Part shown: piece by piece, positions 1 through 7,754 of the stretch
How the letters are laid out: every line of letters starts with the position of its first letter
Position numbering within the stretch: the stretch's first letter is position 1
DNA from: Armatimonadota bacterium
GTDB taxonomy: Bacteria > Armatimonadota > Fimbriimonadia > Fimbriimonadales > ATM1
Assembly: GCA_003577165.1 (NCBI GenBank)
Contig: QEUM01000005.1
Coordinates: 103,678 to 167,677, forward strand
Length of the DNA: 64,000 nucleotides
Direction of reading: 5' to 3'
Position numbers and translations under genes: made by a program
The notes under the pieces: generated by a model
Database searches by the model: none
What the model was told of the DNA's origin: nothing
What the model saw: only the letters and a program-made list of their open reading frames with translations

Positions 1-521
1 CGGACACACCGGCGCTGTTTGCAGACCTGCGACATTTCTTTTCGCAGCGAAACATCGCCGATGCGGGGGGGCGGTTCGACGGCGACGGCGTCTACGACCT
101 CGTGAATTCCGGACAGCACGCGCCCTGGTTCTCTCATCGATCGGATGACTTCCGCAAGAACTGGGGCGAGGTTCGCTTGCATCCGAGCAATCCGATGTAC
201 TTCCCTAACGGCGGAGCATCAGTTGAGTTCTTCAGCGAGCCGGCCGACAGGGTCACCTTTGCACGCCTCACGCGCAAGTCGGGTCGCTTCGTGATGCACT
301 ACTTCACGGGCTCCTTCGTCCGCTTCGGGGAGGAAGTCGACCGAAAACTTGCGGGCCAGACGACGCCCGAATGGCCTCACGCCTGGGCGGTCTTCGACTG
401 CTCCCGGAAGGACCTCGCGGCCCAGTACGCCTCAAACCACATCCACGCCGTCTTCGGCGACTGGACGGCGGAGTTGGAGGCCTGCTGCGAGGCCCTCGCG
501 ATCGATCCGGTCAGGCTGTAG
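1..521 (+). CDS. L-fucose/arabinose isomerase-like protein, C-terminal part (left-truncated)
   Basis: The reading frame is already open at base 3, so the start and N-terminal part lie outside the window; 172 residues remain. The blocks NSGQHAPWF, HPSNPMYFPNGGASVEF and NHIHAVFGDW resemble the C-terminal domain of L-fucose isomerase-like proteins, which interconvert aldoses and ketoses in the cytoplasm. A GTG at 102 could be taken as a start, but similar-looking sequence continues upstream in frame, so I treat it as internal. The gene is followed after 55 bases by a DinB-like gene on the same strand. Family assignment is by motif memory only; substrate is unknown. A sugar isomerase fits the sugar-use genes that follow. 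Confidence 0.6.
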   Translation, partial: DTPALFADLRHFFSQRNIADAGGRFDGDGVYDLVNSGQHAPWFSHRSDDFRKNWGEVRLHPSNPMYFPNGGASVEFFSEPADRVTFARLTRKSGRFVMHYFTGSFVRFGEEVDRKLAGQTTPEWPHAWAVFDCSRKDLAAQYASNHIHAVFGDWTAELEACCEALAIDPVRL

Positions 522-564
522 CCCATCGGCGGCGCATAAAGGCGGAGCACCCCGTCTCGCGGTG

Positions 565-570
565 TATAGT
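565..570 (+). promoter_or_regulatory. Putative -10 box of a leaderless promoter for the DinB-like gene
   Basis: TATAGT (5/6 match to TATAAT) ends 6 nt before the ATG at 577. There is no Shine-Dalgarno sequence between them and no convincing -35 box, so transcription would start at or next to the start codon. Confidence 0.45.
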
Positions 571-576
571 AGACAT

Positions 577-1050
577 ATGACGAGTAAAGACATCATCATC
601 AGACTGACCACCGACTCCGTGGACTCGCTCTTCTCAAACGCCCGGGCGATGCCGGTCGACCGGCTGACTTGGGAGGTGGCCGCCGGTGCAAGGACGCCCT
701 TGCAGATCCTGCAGGAGTGCGCTCAGGCTCCGATGTGGGCCGTGAAGATGCTGACCGACCGAGCGATTCCCGACTTCTCCCCGGAGGCGTTCCAGGAGGC
801 GCTCTCGGAGCGCGCACAGTGGGACAGTGTCGACTTGTGCGAGCAGGTGTGTCGGGAGCGCATCCAGAGCCTCATCGAGACCATCCGTGACTTTCCCGAG
901 GAGGACATGGAAAAGACCCTCTTCCTCCCCTTCACTCATCAGGATCATCCCTATTGGGACCTCATGATGTACCCCTACTGGAACAACATCTGGCACACGG
1001 GCCAATTGGCGTTTGTGCAGACGCTCTACGGAGATAAAGACATGCACTAA
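577..1050 (+). CDS. DinB-like superfamily protein
   Basis: 157-residue soluble protein. The C-terminal NIWHTGQLAFVQTLYGD block with the HTGQ motif is typical of the DinB/YfiT-like four-helix bundle family, whose members often bind a divalent metal through three histidines and in some cases act as thiol-dependent transferases. The N-terminal part (VDSLFSNARAMPVDRLTWEV) is also typical of DinB helix 1. The ATG at 577 was chosen because the family's N-terminus begins there and a TATAGT box ends 6 nt upstream; a longer frame running back to 349 overlaps the previous gene and has no family similarity. The actual substrate cannot be told from sequence. It stands alone between the isomerase-like gene and tRNA-Gln. 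Confidence 0.7.
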   Translation: MTSKDIIIRLTTDSVDSLFSNARAMPVDRLTWEVAAGARTPLQILQECAQAPMWAVKMLTDRAIPDFSPEAFQEALSERAQWDSVDLCEQVCRERIQSLIETIRDFPEEDMEKTLFLPFTHQDHPYWDLMMYPYWNNIWHTGQLAFVQTLYGDKDMH

Positions 1051-1095
1051 GTGCTCGGCAACGGACCCGCTCGCGGGTATCCTCACTGCCGCCGC

Positions 1096-1169
1096 TGCCC
1101 CCTAGTTTAATGGCAGAACGACTGACTCTGGATCAGTTGGTTGGGGTTCGAATCCCTGGGGGGCAGCCA
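1096..1169 (+). tRNA. tRNA-Gln (anticodon CTG)
   Basis: A 74-nt cloverleaf can be folded by hand. The acceptor TGCCCCC (1096-1102) pairs with GGGGGCA (1159-1165), and the anticodon stem ACTGA/TCAGT encloses loop CTCTGGA with CTG at 1128-1130. The T-arm has loop TTCGAAT, the discriminator is G, and CCA (1167-1169) is encoded. The CTG anticodon reads CAG, hence glutamine. Confidence 0.95.
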
Positions 1170-1188
1170 TCTTCCCTCCCCCAGCCGC

Positions 1189-1259
1189 AGGAGTTCGTCG
1201 CCACGTGTCGAAACTCCTTGAGAGATCGGCGTCGCCCAGGATGCCCATCAAAAGGAGTT
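1189..1259 (+). promoter_or_regulatory. Possible Shine-Dalgarno-sequestering RNA leader of the oxidoreductase gene
   Basis: Three complementary blocks lie between tRNA-Gln and the next start codon: AGGAGTTCG (1189-1197), CG-A-AACTCCTT (1209-1219) and AAGGAGTT (1252-1259, the ribosome binding site). The middle block can pair either with the first (9 bp with one bulged A) or with the ribosome binding site (8 bp). The two pairings exclude each other, as in a translational switch. Whether this happens in the cell is inference. Confidence 0.35.
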
Positions 1260-1264
1260 GACCG

Positions 1265-2599
1265 ATGTCCAAGAAGCGCGCAATCACGAGACGAGATTTC
1301 CTGCAAAAGACCGCTGCCGCTTCGACAGCTGTGTACGGCCTCGGCGCCAGCGCGTTTTCGTCTGCAGGCGCGAGTTCTCGACAAGCGTCGCCGAACGACA
1401 CGATCGTGTTTGGCCTGATCGGCTGCGGGGGCATGGGTGCGTCGAACATGCGCAGTTTCATGGGACACCCGGACGTCGCCGTAGCGGCGATCTGCGACGT
1501 GGACTCGAATCGCATTCCAGGCGACGCAAAAGCCGTCCAGGACAAATATGGGAAAGCGCCCGACATCTATTCCGACTACCGCCGCATCCTTGATCGGAAG
1601 GACATCGATGCCGTAATCGTCGGCACTCCGGATCATTGGCACGCGCTGAACCTGATTCATGCTTGCGAGGCCGGAAAGGACTCCTATTGCGAGAAGCCGA
1701 TCAGCCACAACATCGTGGAAGCGAAGGCGATGGTCGCCGCGGCGAAAAAATTCAAGCGTGTCGTGCAGGTCGGGACGTGGCAGAGAAGCAACCGAGAGTT
1801 CACCGACGCCATAGACTTCGTCCGGTCCGGCAAACTCGGAAGAGTCGTCTTGACCCGCGCGTGGATCTCCGACGGAACGCGAATCGGCAAGAAGCCCCCC
1901 ACTGCTCCGCCTGCGAATCTCGACTACAACTTCTGGATCGGCCCTGCGAAAATGGTGCCCTACCAAGACAACAAAGTCCACTGGAACTGGCGCTGGGTCA
2001 TGAACACCGGCGGAGGCTTGACGACCGACTGGGGCGTTCACATGATCGACATAGCCCTCCTCGGAATGAGCAAGGGACAGGACTTGGTCATGCCCGTCGA
2101 AATCGCGACCGTCGGAGGACAGTGGGCCATTCGCGATGACGACCGAGACGCACCCGACACGATCACCTCGATCTGCCGATTCACCGAACCGGACTTCGCT
2201 CTCGAATGGTCTGTCGGACGCGACCACCCCTCAAGACCCGGCCACGGGACGGAGTTCGTCTCCGAGGATGGCAGAACCCTCCGCGTGTGGAGAGGAGGAT
2301 GGACCCTCCTCGACGCTGACGGGAACGAACTTCCCAAGGAGCAGGCGCCGCCTGCGCCGACCGATCACTGGCGCAACTTCCTCGACTGCGTAAAGAACCG
2401 CCGAACGCCGCGCGCGGACCTACACTCGGTGGCCCAGACGACCATCGTTTGTCATCTGATCAACGCGGCCCTGATGTCCGGGGATACCGTCCGGTGGGAC
2501 AAGAAGAAGATGGACATCGTTGGGGGAGCGGGAAAGAACACGATGGCCTACAGCCGTCCATATCGGCGTCCCTGGTCTCTGCCGATGCACGGCATCTGA
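1265..2599 (+). CDS. Gfo/Idh/MocA family oxidoreductase with Tat signal
   Basis: 444-residue NAD(P)-dependent oxidoreductase of the Gfo/Idh/MocA family, which typically oxidises or reduces sugars or inositols. A twin-arginine signal (TRRDFLQK, residues 8-15, then an Ala/Gly-rich segment) indicates export as a folded protein, likely with bound cofactor. The Rossmann nucleotide motif GLIGCGGMG lies at residues 50-58 and the family lysine in CEKP at 142-145; the remainder is the mixed alpha/beta C-terminal domain. AAGGAGTT sits 5 nt before the ATG, one of the few strong ribosome binding sites in this region. It is followed by a DUF1080 gene, and together they face a minus-strand sugar transport operon with a second member of the family. 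Substrate unknown. Confidence 0.88.
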   Translation: MSKKRAITRRDFLQKTAAASTAVYGLGASAFSSAGASSRQASPNDTIVFGLIGCGGMGASNMRSFMGHPDVAVAAICDVDSNRIPGDAKAVQDKYGKAPDIYSDYRRILDRKDIDAVIVGTPDHWHALNLIHACEAGKDSYCEKPISHNIVEAKAMVAAAKKFKRVVQVGTWQRSNREFTDAIDFVRSGKLGRVVLTRAWISDGTRIGKKPPTAPPANLDYNFWIGPAKMVPYQDNKVHWNWRWVMNTGGGLTTDWGVHMIDIALLGMSKGQDLVMPVEIATVGGQWAIRDDDRDAPDTITSICRFTEPDFALEWSVGRDHPSRPGHGTEFVSEDGRTLRVWRGGWTLLDADGNELPKEQAPPAPTDHWRNFLDCVKNRRTPRADLHSVAQTTIVCHLINAALMSGDTVRWDKKKMDIVGGAGKNTMAYSRPYRRPWSLPMHGI

Positions 2600-2605
2600 T
2601 ATCAT
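2600..2605 (+). promoter_or_regulatory. Putative -10 box of a leaderless promoter for the DUF1080 gene
   Basis: TATCAT (5/6 match) begins one base after the preceding stop codon TGA and ends 6 nt before the ATG at 2612. No Shine-Dalgarno sequence is present. Confidence 0.35.
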
Positions 2606-2611
2606 CCGCAC

Positions 2612-3271
2612 ATGATCGCCCTGGTTCTCGCAGCCTCCCTTTCCGGGACGCCCGTCCCTTCGCCAAGCGTCGGCGAGGGATTCGTGCCACTCTTCGACGG
2701 CAAATCGCTCGCCGGATGGCGCGGCTACCTTCGCGGTTCCGCGCCGAAGGGTTGGAGCGCGAAGGATGGCGAGCTGGTCATCACACCTGGCGTGGAAGGT
2801 GGTGATCTCATCACCACGGAGTCGTTTGCCGACTTCGATCTCCGACTGGAGTGGAAGGTATCTAAGGGTGCGAACAGCGGAATCTTCTTCCGGGCCTCCG
2901 AAGACACGCCGTATATCTGGCAGAAATCCCACGAGTATCAACTGCTCGACGACGCGTCGAATCCGAACACCGGCCCGATGTACACGGCGGGCGCGTGCTA
3001 CGACCTCTACCCCGTGAAGGCAAAGGTCGCGAGGCCGGCTGGCGAATGGAACGAGTCCAGAATCGTCGCCATAGGCCCGAAGGTGGAGCATTGGCTCAAC
3101 GGCACAAAGGTTTGTGATTACGTCGTCGGCTCGGAAGACTGGCTGAAGCAACTCGAACGCAGCAAGTTCAAGTCGTACGACGGCTTCGGCCGCCTTCCCT
3201 CTGGAAAGATCGGGCTGCAAGATCACGGACACCTCGTTTCCTTCCGCAACATCCGGATCAAAAAACTTTAA
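2612..3271 (+). CDS. DUF1080 (3-keto-disaccharide hydrolase) family protein
   Basis: 219-residue secreted protein with a short signal peptide (MIALVLAASLSGTPVPS) and one concanavalin-like beta-sandwich of the DUF1080 family. Visible hallmarks are FVPLFDGKSLAGWRGY near the N-terminus, the GANSGIFFRA block in the middle, EYQLLDD, and GKIGLQDHG..SFRNIRIKKL at the C-terminus. Some members hydrolyse 3-keto-glycosides produced by Gfo/Idh/MocA enzymes; that role here is inferred from family and from the oxidoreductase 12 bp upstream. It likely acts in the periplasm. A perfect 12-bp hairpin follows the gene. Confidence 0.82.
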   Translation: MIALVLAASLSGTPVPSPSVGEGFVPLFDGKSLAGWRGYLRGSAPKGWSAKDGELVITPGVEGGDLITTESFADFDLRLEWKVSKGANSGIFFRASEDTPYIWQKSHEYQLLDDASNPNTGPMYTAGACYDLYPVKAKVARPAGEWNESRIVAIGPKVEHWLNGTKVCDYVVGSEDWLKQLERSKFKSYDGFGRLPSGKIGLQDHGHLVSFRNIRIKKL

Positions 3272-3288
3272 GCCGTACACAAACGAGA

Positions 3289-3315
3289 AGCGAGGAGCGC
3301 ATCGCGCTCCTCGCT
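3289..3315. terminator. Bidirectional hairpin between convergent genes
   Basis: Perfect 12-bp inverted repeat AGCGAGGAGCGC (3289-3300) / GCGCTCCTCGCT (3304-3315) with a 3-nt loop, between the stop codons of the DUF1080 gene and the minus-strand binding protein. There is no long T tract, so termination strength is uncertain. Confidence 0.6.
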
Positions 3316-3336
3316 TTCGTCCCTATTCGCAGCGAC

Positions 3337-4323
3337 CTAAAAGATGCTCTCCGGGAAGTAGTACTCCTTCGCGTTCTCCGGAGTGATCAGTTCCACATCG
3401 ATCATCAAGTGCTTCGGCATATACTGGAGCGCCTCTGCCTTGCCTGCTCTCAAGATTCCGGCCGCTGTCTGAATACCGACTGCGATCATCGAAGGTGGAT
3501 AGGTGATGTCCGCCGGGAACAGCGGATCGCCATCCATAACTCGCTTCACGATGTCCTTCATTCCTGCACCGCCGAGAATCCAGATGTTCTTATCTCGCCC
3601 TGCGGCACGGAGCGCGTTCTCCACGCCGAGCGCCATGTCGTCGTCGCTGGCCCAGATGGCGTCTATCTGCGGGTGCGCGGTGAGAATGTTCTGCATCACC
3701 TGTTCGGCCTTTTCTCGGTTCCAATAACCGCTGTCCTGCGCCACGATCTCGATGCCGGGATGCGACCGGAACACTTCCATCGCCGCGGCGACTCGGTCGG
3801 TGTTGACCGTGCTGGGGATGCCCTCCAACACCACGATCTTGCCCTTGCCGTTCAGCTTCTGCACCATGTACTCCGCAGATTTCCGACCGAACGCTTTGTT
3901 ATCGCCTTCGATAAACACATCGGCAACCGGCTTCGTGAAGCCACGGTCCACGTTTACGATGAGAATGCCAGCCTCGTGCAGTTTCTCAGCGATTGGTGTA
4001 ATCGGAGCGCTCTCGGTCGCAAGAATGACCAGGGCGTCCACACCCTGGCTCTGCAGGTTCTCAAGATCGGTGATCTGCTCGCTCGGCTCTTTCGCGTCCT
4101 CGATGATCCACTCGATATCGGGATGCAGGCTCGCCGCCTTGTCGGCCCACCACTTCACGCCCGCGGTCCAACCGTGGTCGGCGGCGGGAATCGACACGCC
4201 AACCTTGAACTTGCCACCGCCCGGCTTCGTCGCAGTGCCACCCGTCGGCTGACTGCCGGACGAGCAACCAATCGTCGCCGCCGCGATTGCGGCCGCAACC
4301 GGCATCCATGTCCATCGTTTCAT
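3337..4323 (-). CDS. Sugar ABC transporter substrate-binding lipoprotein (RbsB-like)
   Basis: 328-residue periplasmic-binding-protein-like lipoprotein of the ribose/galactose type (peripla_BP_4 fold). The start MKRWTWMP is chosen over an ORF 20 codons longer because GAGGAGGG lies just upstream and it gives a proper signal peptide with lipobox ATIGC (Cys20). Visible family blocks are VGVSIPAADHGWTAG, GVDALVILATES, VNVDRGF (hinge region), IDAIWASDDDMALGVENALR and ILGGAGMKDI. It is the last gene of a minus-strand operon (SUMF, oxidoreductase, TIM barrel, ATPase, permease, binding protein), 19 nt after the permease. Its ligand is probably a mono- or disaccharide; the exact sugar cannot be told. 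Confidence 0.88.
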   Translation of the reverse strand: MKRWTWMPVAAAIAAATIGCSSGSQPTGGTATKPGGGKFKVGVSIPAADHGWTAGVKWWADKAASLHPDIEWIIEDAKEPSEQITDLENLQSQGVDALVILATESAPITPIAEKLHEAGILIVNVDRGFTKPVADVFIEGDNKAFGRKSAEYMVQKLNGKGKIVVLEGIPSTVNTDRVAAAMEVFRSHPGIEIVAQDSGYWNREKAEQVMQNILTAHPQIDAIWASDDDMALGVENALRAAGRDKNIWILGGAGMKDIVKRVMDGDPLFPADITYPPSMIAVGIQTAAGILRAGKAEALQYMPKHLMIDVELITPENAKEYYFPESIF

Positions 4324-4342
4324 TCTTCTGTGACCCTCCTCG

Positions 4343-5344
4343 TCAGTCGTTCGCGCGCGCCCCTCGCTGCAGCAGAACTGCAATTAGAATCACGGCGCCG
4401 CGCACCACACCTTGCCAATTCGTGTTGACTCGATATGTCGTCATTGTCGCGGTGATCAGCGTCAGCAGTACGACACCGACGACTGTCCCCCAAATTCTAC
4501 CCCTCCCTCCTCGCAGGCTCGTTCCGCCGATCACGACCGCCGCAATGGCATCCAGTTCATAGTAGAGCCCCGCGCTCCCGGTACCGATCGAGTTCTGCTT
4601 CGCCGAAAGAGTGAACGCCGCGATTCCTGTTAAAGCGCCGGTCAGCGTGTACACGAAGACCTTCACGCGCCTCGTGTTCACTGCGGAGTAGTGGGCAGCG
4701 CGCTCGTTCGCGCCCACCGCAATCACATGCCGCCCGAACGCCGTGCGATTCAGAAGAAAGCTCGCAAAGCACGCGATCAAGAGGAAGAGAATCGCGTGCC
4801 AATAGAAAATAAGCGGATCGCCTACTGCGGTTTGCAGGCCGGGAATTGGGATCCCTCCGAACCCAATCTCCTTGTACGACTCGACGGTCGACCGAATCTC
4901 ACCGCCGTTACCGAGCACGAGCGCCAAGGAGCGAAAGGCAGCCAGCCCCGCCAGGGTGACGATGAACGGCGCAACTCGGCCGTACGCGATGGTGAAACCG
5001 TTCAGGAATCCAGCCACCGTCCCGACGGCGAGCGACGCGCATCCGGCAAGCGCAATCGCAAGTGTGGTCGACGCCTCATTGGCGCCAACGCCGTTGAGCA
5101 CGATGATTCCGACGGCGCCGCAAAGCGCAACAAGACTTCCAACCGAAAGGTCGATGCCTCCGGTCATGATCACCAGCGTCATCCCAATCGCGATGATCCC
5201 CGTGTACGCGTTCTGGCTGACCATGTTGCGCAGGATCTCCGGCTGAAGGAACTCGGTTCCGCGCTCCAGCAGGTTCACGCCAAAGAGCGCCACGAGCGCG
5301 ACGATGACGCCGTATTCCTGGAGAAACACACCCAAGCGCTTCAC
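4343..5344 (-). CDS. Sugar ABC transporter permease (RbsC-like)
   Basis: 333-residue polytopic inner-membrane permease of the BPD_transp_2 (ribose/xylose/arabinose) family. Hallmarks are TGIIAIGMTLVIMTGGIDLSVGS near residue 50, the APFIVTLAGLAAFRS block, FGRHVIAVGANERAAHYSAV (the cytoplasmic coupling loop) and the closing AVVIGGTSLRGGRG. The start is a GTG at 5344 that overlaps the TGA of the ATPase gene by 4 bp (GTGA), so the two are probably translationally coupled; the ORF can be extended upstream only with low-complexity residues that overlap the ATPase. It pairs with the RbsA-like ATPase and RbsB-like lipoprotein of the same operon. Confidence 0.9.
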   Translation of the reverse strand: MKRLGVFLQEYGVIVALVALFGVNLLERGTEFLQPEILRNMVSQNAYTGIIAIGMTLVIMTGGIDLSVGSLVALCGAVGIIVLNGVGANEASTTLAIALAGCASLAVGTVAGFLNGFTIAYGRVAPFIVTLAGLAAFRSLALVLGNGGEIRSTVESYKEIGFGGIPIPGLQTAVGDPLIFYWHAILFLLIACFASFLLNRTAFGRHVIAVGANERAAHYSAVNTRRVKVFVYTLTGALTGIAAFTLSAKQNSIGTGSAGLYYELDAIAAVVIGGTSLRGGRGRIWGTVVGVVLLTLITATMTTYRVNTNWQGVVRGAVILIAVLLQRGARAND

Positions 5345-6834
5345 GCTGCATCCACCCCGGCAGCCAAGCGCATGATCGCCTCTTCCGTCAGCAGCGGTTC
5401 CGGCACCTCGCCCACGATCCTCCCGTTGCGCATCACGAGCGCTCGATGGCACAGTCCAATAATCTCAGGAAGTTCGGATGACACGACGATGCATGCCATC
5501 CCTTCTCGCGCCAGTCGCGCGATGAGTTCGTACAGTTCCCTCTTCGCGCCGACGTCCACCCCGCGGGTCGGCTCGTCCAAGATCAGGACTCGAGGCTCAA
5601 CTTCGAGCCACTTGGCGAGGCAGACCTTCTGTTGATTTCCGCCACTAAGATACAAGGTCGGCGCCTGAACGTCCCCCACCCGGATGTCGAGAGTCTCAAT
5701 CCAGTTCGATACGACCGCCTTCTCCCTCTTCTTGTCTATGAACGGGCTCGCGAACTTTCGCAGCGTCGGGAGAGTGACGTTTTCGACCGTGTTCATGTCG
5801 AGAACGAGCCCCAACCCCTTGCGGTCTTCACTCAAATAGCAGACGCCGCGCTTCATCGCGTCCTTGGGGCCCCGTAACTTGCAGCACTCGCCCTGGATGT
5901 AAACCTCGCCTCCCACCAAGGGCCGAAGGCCGACCAGGCTCTCGCATAGTTCAGTTCTCCCGGAGCCGACCAGCCCTGCAATTCCGACGATCTCACCGGG
6001 AAGAATCTCGAAGGACGCCCACTCGACCTTATCGCGTAAGCTGACGTCACGCACCTGCAGGACAGGCGCGTCGCCGTGCACATGCGACTTCGGCGGGAAC
6101 ACGTCTTGAAGCGGCCGGCCCACCATCAGACTGGCAAGTTCAGACTCATCTGCTTCCCCGCGCTCGAGCGTGCGGACGACCCGACCGTCGCGCAGCACCG
6201 TGATGCGGTCACAAATCTGAAGCACCTCAGAAAGACGATGCGAGATGTACACGATCGCCACGCCCTGGCTCTTCAACTTTTCAATCACGCTGAAGAGTGC
6301 GTCGGCCTCGTGCTCGCTCAACACCGCTGTCGGCTCGTCCATGATGAGCACTTTCGCGTTCAGCGAGAGAGCCTTCGCGACTGCCACCAGTTGCTTTCCC
6401 GCAACAGACAGAGATTCGACGCGAGTGTCGGCCGAGAACTTCGCGCCAAGCTGAGAGAGCAGAGCCCGGGTCTCCTCCTTCATCTTCGTGGAGCACAAAA
6501 TCCCCCGCTTCGTGATCTCTTCGCCCAGGAAGATGTTCTCGGCGACCGTCAACTCGTCGACGACGTCGAGTTCCTGATGGATCATCGCGATCCCTCGTCC
6601 AATGGCGTCGCGGACGCCATGAAGCCGGACAGGCTGCCCAGAGATGAACACCTCGCCGGACGTTGGTGTCTGGATGCCGCTCAAGATGCGCATGAGAGTG
6701 CTCTTGCCTGCGCCGTTCTCTCCAACGACTCCGTGAACCTCACCCGACTTGAAACTCACGCTGACACTGTCCAGCGCCAAAACGGCCGGGAACTGCATCG
6801 AAAGGTCCCGAGATGCGAGGGTGAAGGCCGACAT
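5341..6834 (-). CDS. Sugar ABC transporter ATP-binding protein (RbsA-like, two ABC domains)
   Basis: 497-residue cytoplasmic ATPase with two tandem ABC domains, as in RbsA/MglA/XylG. First domain: Walker A GENGAGKST at 38-46, degenerate signature LSVAGKQ at 142-148, Walker B KVLIMDEP at 161-168. Second domain: divergent P-loop GLVGSGRTE at 287-295, canonical signature LSGGNQQ at 396-402, Walker B VLILDEP near 416-422. A degenerate second P-loop and a degenerate first signature are normal for this family. It powers uptake through the RbsC-like permease, whose start codon overlaps its stop. The upstream TIM-barrel gene ends 5 nt before its start. Confidence 0.92.
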   Translation of the reverse strand: MSAFTLASRDLSMQFPAVLALDSVSVSFKSGEVHGVVGENGAGKSTLMRILSGIQTPTSGEVFISGQPVRLHGVRDAIGRGIAMIHQELDVVDELTVAENIFLGEEITKRGILCSTKMKEETRALLSQLGAKFSADTRVESLSVAGKQLVAVAKALSLNAKVLIMDEPTAVLSEHEADALFSVIEKLKSQGVAIVYISHRLSEVLQICDRITVLRDGRVVRTLERGEADESELASLMVGRPLQDVFPPKSHVHGDAPVLQVRDVSLRDKVEWASFEILPGEIVGIAGLVGSGRTELCESLVGLRPLVGGEVYIQGECCKLRGPKDAMKRGVCYLSEDRKGLGLVLDMNTVENVTLPTLRKFASPFIDKKREKAVVSNWIETLDIRVGDVQAPTLYLSGGNQQKVCLAKWLEVEPRVLILDEPTRGVDVGAKRELYELIARLAREGMACIVVSSELPEIIGLCHRALVMRNGRIVGEVPEPLLTEEAIMRLAAGVDAA

Positions 6835-6839
6835 AGACT

Positions 6840-7754
6840 CTAAAAGTCGTCACACTGGCGATAGGCCGCTATCAGCGCGCTTTCGCCATCTTTGCCAGGC
6901 TTCGAGTTGCCGTGCTCCATTCCGAGGATGCCCGTGAAGCCCTTTTGATGGATGTGTCGGAAGATGTTCTTGTAGTTCATCTCGCCGGACGTGGGTTCAC
7001 ACCTGCCAGGATTGTCCCCGATCTGAAAATAGGCAACCTCTTCCCAGGCATAGTCGATATTCGGAATGATGTTCCCCTCCGTAATCTGCTGGTGGTACAT
7101 ATCGAAGAGAATCTTGCAGCTCTGCGAATTGACAGCCTTGCAAATCATGTATGCCTGCGGAATCCGACTGAGAAACATCCCCGGATGGTCTCGATAAGGG
7201 TTCAGAGGTTCCAGCACCATCACCAACCCAGCCGGCTCGGCGATTTCAGCCATCGCTTTCAAACAATCAACGACATTCGCCGTCTGATAGTCCCATTGCA
7301 GCCGAAGGTCGAATGGCCCTGGCACCACAGTGCACCACTTCGCATTCACTCGCTTCGCAGTTTCGACGGCTGATTTCATTTGCGATTGGAGCGCAGTCCG
7401 GGCCTCTTTGCCTCCCAACGCGTAAATCGGCTGTCCCCACTCGGCGTGAGCGACGAACACGCCCATTTTCGTGCCGAGTCGTCCCATCTCATGCGCGATG
7501 CGCTCCTGCTCGGCCGTCGGCCTGCCCATCATGCCGTTGTCTTCCCAAGCCGTAAAGCCCTGATCCGCGGCGAACTTCAGTTGGTCGACGGGGTCTTCGC
7601 CGCCCGAGTGACGAAACATGCCGAAGTGCGGCGCGTAGTTGAGTTTGAACTTGGATTGCATCGCGGCGAGTCCTCCCCGTGGCGTACCAACGGCAAGGGC
7701 TGCTCCCGCAACAGCCCCTGCCTTGATGACTTCTCGTCGGGTGAGGTCACCCAT
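6840..7754 (-). CDS. Hydroxypyruvate isomerase-like TIM-barrel protein with Tat signal
   Basis: 304-residue protein with twin-arginine signal (LTRREVIKAGAVAGAALAVG) and an AP-endonuclease-2-type TIM barrel of the Hyi/sugar-phosphate isomerase group. The metal-ligand motifs LEPLNPYRDHPGMFLS and ILFDMYHQQ, plus a late EHGNSKPG, are visible. Such barrels isomerise hydroxypyruvate or sugars; related Tat-exported barrels have been linked to breakdown of 3-keto-glycosides, but that is inference here. Its ATG directly follows the TAG of the oxidoreductase gene with no gap, so it is co-translated in the operon. Start choice is firm because the Tat motif is at the N-terminus. Confidence 0.82.
   Translation of the reverse strand: MGDLTRREVIKAGAVAGAALAVGTPRGGLAAMQSKFKLNYAPHFGMFRHSGGEDPVDQLKFAADQGFTAWEDNGMMGRPTAEQERIAHEMGRLGTKMGVFVAHAEWGQPIYALGGKEARTALQSQMKSAVETAKRVNAKWCTVVPGPFDLRLQWDYQTANVVDCLKAMAEIAEPAGLVMVLEPLNPYRDHPGMFLSRIPQAYMICKAVNSQSCKILFDMYHQQITEGNIIPNIDYAWEEVAYFQIGDNPGRCEPTSGEMNYKNIFRHIHQKGFTGILGMEHGNSKPGKDGESALIAAYRQCDDF

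Noticed and set aside
1133..2227. 364-codon open frame antisense to the first oxidoreductase gene
   Set aside because: It overlaps a clear Tat-type oxidoreductase and tRNA-Gln, has no recognisable domain, and reads like the reverse of G+C-rich codons.
3409..5635. Long plus-strand frames opposite the ABC transporter genes
   Set aside because: Antisense shadows of RbsB, RbsC and RbsA-like genes; Arg/Ser/Pro-rich with no motif.
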